Shown here one piece after another: positions 54,501 to 64,000 of a DNA stretch of 64,000 nt. Each line of letters starts with the position of its first letter. The first letter of the stretch is position 1. The notes under the pieces are model-generated. The model ran no database searches. It saw only the letters and a list, made by a program, of their open reading frames with translations, and was not told where the DNA came from. Both the position numbers and the translations under genes were made by a program. Where the stretch lies: assembly GCA_028551475.1 (NCBI GenBank), contig CM052356.1:15651884-15715883 (forward strand). The letters are read 5' to 3'. The DNA comes from Casuarina equisetifolia (lineage: Eukaryota > Streptophyta > Magnoliopsida > Fagales > Casuarinaceae).

Positions 54501-57500
54501 TTATTTTCCATTCAGGAAATGATTACAAGTGCTTGATAAGACTACATTTGGATGCCTGCAAAGAATGGTGATTAATTTGGTTTGTAAGTTTGTATACCAA
54601 CGTCTAGACACGATTACAGGACTGTAAACAGTTCCCATGAAAAAAGTTTTCCCCCAAATCTTTACATGTATAAAAACTGTAGGAGAAAAAATCCAGGTGG
54701 TCATGAGGACCAAGTAATGAATTTTTTCCTTTCTGTTTTGCACTATGCAAGAATACATGTGGTTTTCCATGAATAGAAAACAAACTGACAAAAAATTAAC
54801 CATCAATCGTATTATGTAAATTGCATCTAAGATAATAGAAAAGCAGGACATATCCTTACTCTTTTACATTCTTTTTCTAGTAACAATATTTTTAACATGT
54901 CTTACAACATACCGCTGCTAGTAGAGATGCCTTATGGAACCAAGACAGTTCATCAGTCCGAACAGTTTGTACTTTAGATTGGAAACTACTCTCCCATGCA
55001 TGACATCTGAACCATTAGGCACAAAAAAAAAATGGTCATTACAATTCACAAATAACTTCACAAAATAAATCATACTTCACAGTCTCCATGGCAGCCAATG
55101 TTTCATTCATGAGACCTATTCTATTCTCCGTTCGTTGTAACCCTTCCTTGGAGAATTTCTGCATTTTGCTTATCACAACTGTCTGTACCCACAAAATAGC
55201 TTACAAAGAGTATGGCTGTTCCATTTCAATAAAGAATTAATGTAAGATGTAAAGATGAGAAACAAAATACAGGCATAATACAATCAAAACCACTAATTAT
55301 AAATTTGATTCAGCAACTAACTGAATTAATAGATTTTAGATTACCCATCAACAAGAATTTAGACCCAAAAAGCAACATAGAAGGTCTAGGACATATTCAA
55401 AAAGGGAAAGTTTGACATCTTTGATGATAGAATATCAGAGAACTTATAAAACGGAGAAAATATTTGCAAAAAGTTCTTTTGAGAAAAAAAAAAACAAATA
55501 CTGAGATCCATTTAAGTGTATATTTTACTTTTCAACTGTTGAGGTGGAGACATTCTATGTTTGAAAAACACTCAAGTAGCAAATAAAAGGCCTCTGAATA
55601 TCAAATGACTCATCTGGATCTGCTGGGATAGAAAGTAGCTCACTAGAAACTTCCCGAGGAAATTATATCTAGCGGTGTTGGATACTACTTTAACAGTATC
55701 TCTTTGTTTTCAACAAAAACAAGTTTCCTACAAAACCACCGAGCAAGAAAGAACCCCCAAGTAAGATAGAAAACTAAAATTTACTGGTGGTCAGCACGAT
55801 TAGGAAAATTGAATGTCGGGATGTCATAATGATTTTGTGTGGGTCCAACAACGTTGCTTGCTTCAATTGGATAGCGAGCCTAGGCAGGATCTTCAAATCT
55901 TTGTAAGAGAGACTGGCGTTTTCTATGCAAAAGAAGGGGAAGACTAAAATATCATTTTTACCTCATTTATGCGGTGGAAAGAAAGATTTGGTTATCTATA
56001 TCTTACCATATAGTCTCTTATGGGTTACACCAACGTACATGATCCGGTTGAAATTTGGTGAGGGAACCTTAAGAGTGTAAGAACCCAGGTTGTCCTGAAT
56101 TGTTTTTCTAAGGTACTAAACTTTAGAGCATACAGATAAAAATAAGGAAAAAATTCATGCTACTAATCTTAGTTGTGCGAAGTGACTGTTCTGCCAAATA
56201 ATAGCTTTTCGCCTTTAAAGCTGATTTTTCAGTTGAAATAATTGTAGAACAGCCTCATGATAGACGAACTGAAAGTTATACTAGAAGATCTTATTGACAC
56301 AGCCAGTGCTGGCTTGTCTCCAATCCTATGTTATCTAGTTTTCAAAACTGAACTGGAGTTCCAATAGACAAATAGAAAGTGAAAAATACAAGCATAAATT
56401 CTCAAAGTAAATTCAAAAATTTCCACCAACATGATTAAATTGCAACCATTTGATGTTATCTACAACAATCCATTTTTGTTAATCTAGCCAAACAGGCCGT
56501 CCCTTCTGTTACAGTCATTGTTATTCACCCAAAAGTTAATGCCATGTCCAACTCTGACACAGCCACTCACTTATATATTTTTCCCCTTTTCTCACCCATT
56601 ACAACAAATTAGTTCAGTTTAGGACAGATTCAGAACAAATGTCATGACCACTATGAATTTCCAACAACAAAGAACACATCACAACAGATTTCCTACGTTA
56701 GTTGTAAATGGCTATTTCTATTATACAACACTATTATGATAACCCTACCAAATCAAAATTTATCTTATGGGCGATTATGCCAAAGTAAAAAATTATCCGC
56801 AAAAAGTAACTCCAAGCCACTAAGGTCTTACTAGTACTGGTGTTAATCAAGATTATGTCATATTTATTCTTCGCCTAGTATCTCTTAGAAGCCTTTCGTA
56901 CCCCAAGTCCCCATAGCCAAACCGACAAGTTGAAAAAAAGCTACAATATCAGAACATTAGCATAAAGGAAGAATGTGAAAAAGAAATAAGCTAAAAGTAT
57001 AGCATCGAGACACTAAATAACGACAAGAGAAGATAAATCTAGATGGCAAAATATACAAGTGAAACATTGAGTTAGGAACATACAACCTCACCTCCACCTT
57101 ATTCTTGTAAGGAGAGGAAGAATCAATTGAGCTGAATGTACCACATCCAATATAACACCAACCCTTTTCTGTCAAAGGTAAATAGCAAATAAGTTGAGGC
57201 TAATTCTTGAACGTGTATGACAACTTGTATAAATGCACCAATGAGTGAAGCAACGCCCAGTTGCTGTTAAAGAAGAACCATAGCAGCGATGATACGGTAT
57301 GGAGCTGACCACAAAGTGTGAAGTGACTGGCATATTTGCTATTCAAGGAAAACGAAAATTTAATATAAATGGCACAACGTTTTGCCAAAGAACAAAAGCA
57401 CTAACAATAGTTTAGATAGTATTCTTAAATGTACAACATACAAAAGTTATTCTAGTAAATGATCTTAAACTACAGGAAAGTTTCCTCTTTCAATGTAATT

Positions 57501-58001
57501 GAACTAGATTGAATTTCAATTGTGAGTTTAAGTGGAAACTCTTGTATAAATCAACTTAAGGCTTACATTTATACAAAAAATACTATGACTATCAAAAAGA
57601 CATCCACTTCACTGCCGAGTTGAAACAACAATCTGTAGATTGAAATTTATAATAGCTTCGAAAACACTTTCTTTCAAGAATAAAGAGAATAAGATGTTAA
57701 AAAATATGTTTTTTTTTTTAAAAAAAAAAAACTCAACATGAGATGTTTAAGAAAAGATATTTTCTGCAGGAAACCTGACTAAAGCTATGCGCTCATTTGT
57801 AAACAAATGCATACAAACTGAACAGAATCTGTTTACGGCATCAGTTATGAAGTATTACAAATACAAAGCTTAATTGTTAAAGAGAAACCAAACCTGAAGA
57901 GCCTCTGCATCAGTCGTCATCAAGTTGGTTATTTTCCCAGATGCAAATTTCTTGCGAGCTTCATGAGCTAGCCTCAAAGATTTCCGAAATACAATAGCAA
58001 T

Positions 58002-60087
58002 CTGCCAAAATTAATAGTGTATGTCAATCTATTAATACTACCAACTGATCCAGCGCCAGGCATGCAACTCTTTTAGAATGAAAGTCCAAGTTTTCCTTGC
58101 ATAACTAGAACACCGGATCAAAATAACACATGACTACATTCAAGTTGCCAGAATACAATCCCGTGAACTGACCTCACAACCCACATAGAACAAGATGAAT
58201 CAGTGAGATCGCACTCACCAATTCTTGTATCTAAGAAGCTCAAGGTCAGTCTTGCTAAGTAAACAAACATACTAATGTACGAATTTCCCAAATTTTGGAC
58301 ACCCAGATGACATTGCGAATCCACAGTGACTAACGCTAAGTCAATCAATCTAATCATTTACAGATGGGATCTATCATTAAACAATCCAACCAGTAGGTTT
58401 TCTTAATATTAACAGGTCTTCATGGCACCAAGACATGACAAGGTTCCACAATACCAGGAGGAAATTACATGGGTAAGAACCTCTATGAGCTTCTTAATGA
58501 ATCAATTTAAATTTTCAACATAACACAAAGGATGGATGTAGAAAGAGAATGTGCTCGATTCTCATAAAAAGCACACAGAATCCACAGAATCCACTTAATA
58601 CAGGGCAAATAGTTTCTAATCGAAAGGCATGAGTACAAGATGCAATAACCAACACAGCAATCAATCTCGAGGAAAATAACACTTCACTTAGAAAAAAACG
58701 AATGTTAGCTAAGTAAACTATAGATGCTTCCTGAAGGCAACTGCAACATTAACTTATGTTTCTTACAACAAGAAAGCTGTAAGCAATGCCCATGATCATT
58801 CAAGTCAGAAACAGAAGGGCAAAAATTTTACGAGAATCTATACATCTCCAAAAGTCAATAAAAGGTAACCTTATTAAAATTGAAAGCCTAATCTCCCAAC
58901 ATATAGATACCACATCAGTGAGCATAATCTAGTCAAATGGAGTTAGAGAGATAATTGAAGAGATAACAGAAAAGATTAATTCAAGTACATTTGCAACTTT
59001 GCCTTCTTGCAAAGGCACTGAGAATTCCAATAAGTTTTGCACAGATGAAACTTTCAGAAACTGAGCACTTTGAAACACATAATGAGACTCACAGCCAGCA
59101 ACAAGCCAACTCTACTACCTCTCCATAATCCAAAGTTATGTCTAGCAATCACTTTGATAACTTTACCACAGATGGTCAAATGCCTAGCATTCAAACTCCA
59201 TAAAATGAATTTGATAAAAACTGAATGCAGTAAACAAAAAGAGAAAAATTGAAATTTCCAGAAAATTTGCTCCATCATGAAACTGCATCAGACGCTTCTA
59301 ATTTAGTTTGTGATTAGTCATTAACATTTTCTGCAAGAGTGATACAGAGAGAGCCAAATAACTCAATCAGCAGTAGCTCCAGTCAATTCACAAAGCATGG
59401 GATCTGCATCAAGCATATATAGATCACATGCCGCAATTCTCAAAAAGCATACACCATTCAAATAGAAAATAATCACATTTGAGAGTCAACAATGTCCTGT
59501 TTAGTATCACAATAACAGTGGGGGATTCTGCCACCAAAGTTTATGACCCAATTAGCACCTGTGGTTTCCAATGTAGTTTTTCTGTTGGTGAAGAACTTGT
59601 TTACGGTCCTATTTGCTCTTCAGAGATATGGTGGCTAAAATTTCCATGTACTAACGTGCCTGGGAGCAGTTTGCTTGCTCAAGAAACTGTTAAGGGCACA
59701 GTACCCCAAGTTGGAGTCCCTAGTGTTACAAGCTTGCTTACAACCACATCAACAATTGTGATCATTTAGTGAACTGCTATATTTTTAGTCCTGTTAAAAT
59801 TTGACTAGCCACAAGAAAATCAAATAATGATCTTTCCTTGTTCATTTCTTTATGATTACAATCTTGGCTTTCATCATAGTCATCTAAAATGATAGTAAAT
59901 CATTTAATTATATTTTTTGATTTATATGTGGCTTTTAAAGTCCCCTTCAACAAGTTAGATACAAAATGTAGAATATCTAATCGAAATGAATCTTAAACTT
60001 GCAAAGTTGTGACTCGAATTTAAAAAAAAAAAAAAAAAGGAATGATTTTATTCATGATAATCTCATATAGGTACAACATATCTAGGT
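58002..60087. other. Intergenic DNA; no gene supported
   Basis: AT-rich DNA where upstream ABCC exons would be expected but were not seen. An open stretch at 59479-59769 (+) has no recognisable domain or codon logic and is not called. Confidence 0.5.
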
Positions 60088-60704
60088 CTACAGCCATTGA
60101 TCAAAAGTCTTGGCCCTGCAGATCTTAAACGTCCTTGATTTACAGCCACTGCTAGATATCTTGGCCCTATACAGATCTAGGTCTTGTGCCACCCTCATAT
60201 CCAACTTATGGCCCCAGAAGGGAAAATGAACATTCTGATCAAGAATCCCAAATGGACTCCTAATACTATCTTGCTTACTTGCTTTAAACCCTAAGTTCAA
60301 AGCCTCCACAGTCTCCCTTGAGTCCCTCTTCCTTTTCCTGCTTTCTTGGGATTTAGTCAGTGAGGACAAATTTGTTCCAGAAGCTGCTGCCTCATTTTTG
60401 ACAAATGGAAGAGATGGCTTTGATCTCTTTTTTTGATACCCCAGTGCACCCTGAAACAAGTTTTTTCAGGTTCTGGTGAAACGGATGAAGTAGCAGTTTG
60501 AAGCAAAGTGTTAGACACTTGATTCTGAACAGCATTGCACTCGAGCGTACACGATCGCTTTCTCTTGATCTCCCAATCAACTTCAGAGAAATTTTGAGTA
60601 GGTTCTGATTTAGAGACTGAAGCAGCAAATTCAAGTAAGATTTCACAGACCTCCATTTCATTACCATCCCAAGTGACATTATTCACTCCAATAATCTCTT
60701 TCAT
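60088..60704 (-). CDS. Hypothetical basic protein, possibly two exons
   Basis: Two overlapping minus-strand frames read as one protein if a 68-nt intron (60518-60451, donor CAA|GTGTCT, acceptor TTGTTTCAG) is removed. That gives exons 60704-60519 and 60450-60088 and 182 residues. Seen: an acidic N-terminus (VTWDGNEMEVCEILLEF), a WEIKRKRS stretch, nuclear-signal-like clusters (QKKRSKPS, SRKRKRDSRE), and a C-terminal part rich in Phe, Arg and Lys (FPFWGHKLDMR) ending FDQWL. No known domain recognised. The intron is near the lower size limit for plants and its donor is weak, so a single frameshift in an otherwise open frame is the main alternative. It lies head-to-head with the casein kinase gene, about 1.4 kb apart. 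Confidence 0.42.
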
Positions 60705-60760
60705 GATTTATGAAATTAAAACCTTAAATGAATTCTGGAAAATACGAAATAAAACCCTAA

Positions 60761-60890
60761 TAAATTGGAAGATCAAAGAATCAATCGTACCTGAGACGAA
60801 GAACGGCCGATTCTCACGATTCGGGTATAAATTGGCAGATCAAGAGTCAAAAGTACCTGAGACGAAGAACGGCCTATTCTCACGATTCGG
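60761..60890. repeat. 67-bp tandem duplication upstream of the hypothetical gene
   Basis: Two adjacent units share ACCTGAGACGAAGAACGGCC and TTCTCACGATTCGG with few differences. They sit 57-186 bp upstream of the hypothetical start on the minus strand, so they may be leader or promoter sequence. Confidence 0.9.
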
Positions 60891-61029
60891 CTAGGCAAGC
60901 GATGAAAAGCGTTCGAGGGCCAAACAGAGCACCATGCACACAAAACCGAGAAAGAGAAAGATTTTTGCTTTGCAACGAGAGCCAGAGAGAACCAGAGAGA
61001 GCAAGAGAGAGCAGAGACGGAGAGAGTGC

Positions 61030-61705
61030 CGTTTGGAAAAACCGAGATGATCACTATCATAACCCAACGGTCAGGAAACTTGAAATAAAAGACAGTGGCA
61101 ACGCGGTGGCTTCCTCCATGGGCTTGGCCCAAGCCTCCCCGCTGGGCCCATTTTAGCCCAATTTTGTCTCTGTTTATGAATTTATGACTTCTTAAATTTC
61201 TTAATAAGTTACATATTTTTCCTAATTTTTTTTTCGAATACTTCAAAAGCAATTAGAGTTGTTCTTGTCAGTTTCTAATTATTTTTAGTTTTTTTATAGC
61301 ATTAGAAATTTTTTTCTATCTTATCTTTGTCGATACTTTGATTATTATGTATATAAAATAACTATATAAATTTTATTAAGATTAATTTTCATTAGTAGAA
61401 AAGATTTGAAGATGTTTTTGCACAAACTTTTTGCCAAACTTTTTGTGGAGTTTTTTGCATTGAGCAGAGTGATAATTATTTTATGTTTTATGATGCAACT
61501 TAGCCTAAAGGTAGCCAAAAATCATGTGATTATCTCATGTTTTCTTGGGATTTAGCTAGTAAGGATTTAAAGTTAGTTTAAAGATAAGCCACGTTAATGA
61601 GGTCTGCCTTGTGCATGAATTCTAAATTTACTAACATAATTCTACTCAAATGATTGAATTAACTTTTAATTTAACTTTTGGAGCTTTTAACACGGTATTA
61701 GCTGG
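61030..61705 (+). repeat. LTR-like dispersed repeat, copy 2
   Basis: Related to 43145-44130 over two blocks, in the same orientation. It ends TTTTAACACGGTATTAGC, again like an LTR end followed by a degenerate tRNA-Met-type primer site. It lacks the simple-sequence insert of copy 1. It lies in the shared upstream region of the hypothetical gene and the casein kinase gene. Confidence 0.65.
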
Positions 61706-62067
61706 ATATTTTGGTGCGACTTCGAAGAAAATGAGTGGAGTAACTCGGTCGAGACGAGGCTTGTGTGACTTTGATTGATTACGGTTTCAACCTGATTCAA
61801 TTTCTTTTTTTTTTTTACCCCCTATACTCGTTAATTAAAAAAATTAGTACAATGACATTAAATACTAAAAAGAAAAAAACTGTATCTTATCTATTTCTCC
61901 ACTTCCCGATTCTTGAATTTCTAATTACAGTTTGAGTTCCGGAAGCAGTTGGTGGAAGTAACCAACTTCCGTTCCAGCTGCTGTTCGTTTGATGCTTAGG
62001 TGGATCATCGCCGGTGCGAATACACGCAAAAGGGTGCTTCTCATTCTCCCGAGTCCTCCGGCGAACC
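61706..62067 (+). promoter_or_regulatory. Promoter and leader region of the casein kinase II alpha gene
   Basis: Spacer between the LTR-like repeat and the kinase ATG. The last 130 bp are GC-richer, as for a 5' leader. An in-frame upstream ATG at 62014 would add 18 residues ([18 protein letters not shown]) to the kinase. Confidence 0.45.
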
Positions 62068-63257
62068 ATGTCCAGAGCTCGAGTCTACGCCGAGGTTAAC
62101 GTTCACCGCCCCAGGGAGTACTGGGACTACGAGTCTCTCGCCGTTCAATGGGGGTATTGGCTCTCAAAAGCCCTATCTATCCCTTTATTTATTTCATCTT
62201 TCTTATACCATTTCTTCATGGATAGGATCTAGGGTTTCTTTTTATGCAAGTGTTTGATTCGGAGCTGCTGGTGAATGTAAGGATTAGGAAGTGATCATTG
62301 ATGATATGGAAGCTGTAGCTAACTTCAAGTAATGCGTAGTAAGCTGTACGCAGTAAAAACTTGTGTTTATTATGCATTCATTCCAGTCCAGAGAATTACG
62401 TAGGCATCTGAGAGAGAGAAAGGAACGTTGTAGTTTGATACGCCGAGGAGGTTTCATATGGCCACATGATTGCTCCCAGGACGCAGAAGTGATTTCCCAT
62501 TGATGCTGTCTGGATTGAGGGCTTGTTGGATTGGCTTGTGATAGGTCTTGCTGGAAATTGTAACTTCTCTGATCAAACTGCCGACTGGGGAGGACATATG
62601 TTAACTGTTTGTTATGGGAAACTTTAAAGGTGTACATGGCTCTTAAGGATTTAGTTTGTTCTACAGGTTAAATTATTTTACTAGAGATAGTAGCACTGGT
62701 TTTAGCAAAGCACGTGGCTCGTATTTTCACATTTGGGGGTTGAATTCAACATTGACATTAGATGTGAGAATAGAATGTACATATTTGTATCTATAGTCTA
62801 TTCATATCGAAATCCGTATAGATAGCAAAGGGAAAAGGAAAGAGATGAAATACTGCTTCTGATATTAATAGTATAAGGTGTTGTTTGGTTCTGAGTGTAT
62901 ATATTTTTTATAAGAAGTTTGGCACACACAACAAGTTGGGGCAGGACTCAGATTGAACCAGGTGAGTAGTATCTTCCAAATGGTGATGGGTAGCCCAAGG
63001 GAACTGTGCCCCTAAAGCGATGTGTTTCTTCTTCTCTCTATGATTACTATCAAATTTTGAGATTAGCATGTTTCTCTGTGTCATCTAATTACATTTTGTA
63101 ATTCTTTTATTTGCTTGTATTACTCAGTGAACAAGATGACTATGAGGTTGTTCGAAAAGTTGGAAGGGGAAAATACAGCGAGGTTTTTGAGGGTATAAAT
63201 GTTTCCAACAAAGAGAAATGCATTATCAAGATCCTTAAACCTGTGAAGAAAAAGAAG
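62068..63257 (+). CDS. CKA: Casein kinase II catalytic subunit alpha, first two exons (partial)
   Basis: Exon 1 is 62068-62153 and exon 2 is 63128-63257, joined within a Gly codon (GG|T) by GT-AG. They give the first 72 residues; the gene continues past the window edge. Seen: [20 protein letters not shown] and YESLAVQW, then [17 protein letters not shown] containing the CK2-type glycine loop (G41-R-G-K-Y-S-E-V48). [14 protein letters not shown] follows with the ATP-anchoring Lys63 and the basic cluster that binds substrate and nuclear import factors. Known: CK2 is a constitutive Ser/Thr kinase for acidic sites, acting in clock, light and growth control. The start is chosen by family length; an in-frame ATG 54 bp upstream would add a basic, Ser-containing extension. 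Some plant CK2 alphas are plastid-targeted by such extensions, so dual starts deserve attention. 63258-64000 is intron; the expected IKREIKIL exon is not seen. Confidence 0.95.
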
Positions 63258-64000
63258 GTGAGTGATCTCTTGCGTTCTAACTGTTGAAGAGAGTTTATTT
63301 GAAAACTGTTTATATATCCTTGAAGCAGTAGATATTACACAAGGAGGACGTGACATTAACACAATCTGTATGCGTTTTGGCCCTTCCAACCTGATAGTTG
63401 TTGTCCAGCGATATTGGCATCTGAATCATACAGTGCTATGATTATTGGTCCATGTATCACATATTTGGGTTTCACTTTACACCTTGGTGAAGCTGATGTG
63501 TTAAGTATCATGTTCTGCTTCTTTGTTTAGAAAGCTCTTGATAAAATATATCAAATCTTTTCAAGATGGCTTTACTTTTAGGTGTTCAGCTTTTTACAAG
63601 AGGATTGCAATGATAAACTGATGGAACGTCTCATGATAATGCTTTGTTGCATATGTTTCTCTTTTTTAAGTGACTGAGCTGTGCATGAAGCATGTTTTGT
63701 TCTAAACTTTGGTCACTGAGATTGGGAATGACATTGGAACATATTGGGAGTTATAAATCAAAACAACCATTTATGTGGTTATTAGACTTTTTAAGCATTG
63801 GCTTTAAGAAATTCTGGTTAGTAGTTAAAAACACAACCTCTTGCTTCTCATGGTTGAAGCTTAAGGTATCAACTTACTGTTTTGCATATATTGTTTTGTG
63901 AAGTTTATCAGCATGATCATAATATAAATCTATGATATAGTATCTGATTTATAGATTGTAGCATAACTGGTCACTTTGCTGAGTGGTTTATATAGGCTTT

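Larger units (their letters stand above)
45761..58001 (-). pseudogene. ABCC (MRP-type) transporter pseudogene, split by a Copia element
   Basis: Minus-strand exon remnants in correct gene order. 58001-57894: [20 protein letters not shown] and [11 protein letters not shown]. About 57338-57220: SLHTLWSAPYRII, QQLGVASLIGA. 55182-55076: KMQKFSKEGLQRTENRIGLM. 55006-54913: AWESSFQSKVQTVRTDELSW. About 54163-53998: [25 protein letters not shown]. About 52230-51978: [10 protein letters not shown] (ABC signature region), [17 protein letters not shown] (Walker B and D loop). 51743-51569 plus 46068-45761: the C-terminal tail. These match plant ABCC1/2-type vacuolar glutathione-conjugate pumps. The piece between IITQ and the second ABC signature (NBD1, second membrane domain, second Walker A) was not found, nor were exons 5' of 58001. 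In-frame stops occur (for example after AAMVLL and just before NFSVGQ) and one exon is frame-shifted. The last exon is interrupted at 51568/46069 by the Copia element. A dead gene. Confidence 0.88.

Noticed and set aside
59479-59769. 96-codon plus-strand frame
   Set aside because: No recognisable domain; lies in DNA flanking a pseudogene.

Overview
The window is nuclear DNA of a dicot plant. The evidence is AT-rich intergenic DNA, short host genes split by GT-AG introns, plant-specific families (LBD, QWRF, a TWS1-like peptide precursor), Ty1/copia elements with initiator-tRNA-Met-type primer sites, and an endogenous caulimovirid. Gene content and texture fit grapevine (Vitis) or a relative; the species is inference, since no search was possible.

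Layout. 0-8 kb: a class II LBD transcription factor gene (+), then about 6 kb of AT-rich DNA with no gene I could support. 8.4-15.2 kb: a six-exon QWRF-family gene (-) with a 2.9 kb first intron. 15.2-21.4 kb: gene-poor. 21.4-23.0 kb: a three-exon gene (-) for a 111-residue secreted peptide precursor resembling TWISTED SEED1. 23.5 kb: tRNA-Ala(CGC). 24.9-26.0 kb: RPS29 (-), whose last coding exon is only 9 bp, with TATA and telo boxes. 27.9-29.1 kb: a two-exon gene (-) for an 85-residue protein of unknown function. 30.4-40.3 kb: a four-exon Mpv17/PMP22-type gene (-) carrying two in-frame stops; its 8 kb first intron holds a TRIM-like mini-retroelement and a 5.4 kb Copia element. 41-44.1 kb: a decayed caulimovirid RT/RNase H fossil, then an LTR-like repeat. 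45.8-58.0 kb: an ABCC (MRP-type) transporter pseudogene (-) with a second Copia element inserted inside its last exon, flanked by a GCCAT target duplication. 60.1-60.7 kb: a possible small basic protein (-). 61.0-61.7 kb: a second copy of the 43 kb repeat. 62.1 kb to the end: the first two coding exons of casein kinase II alpha (+).

The host genes are unrelated housekeeping, signalling and regulatory genes and do not form a pathway or cluster. The 30-58 kb interval is a decay zone where two host genes have been lost and several retroelements have accumulated. The most biologically interesting intact locus is the small secreted peptide gene at 21.4-23.0 kb. I found no CRISPR array, operon or clearly undescribed multi-gene system. 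Exon boundaries come from reading splice sites and frame continuity by eye.
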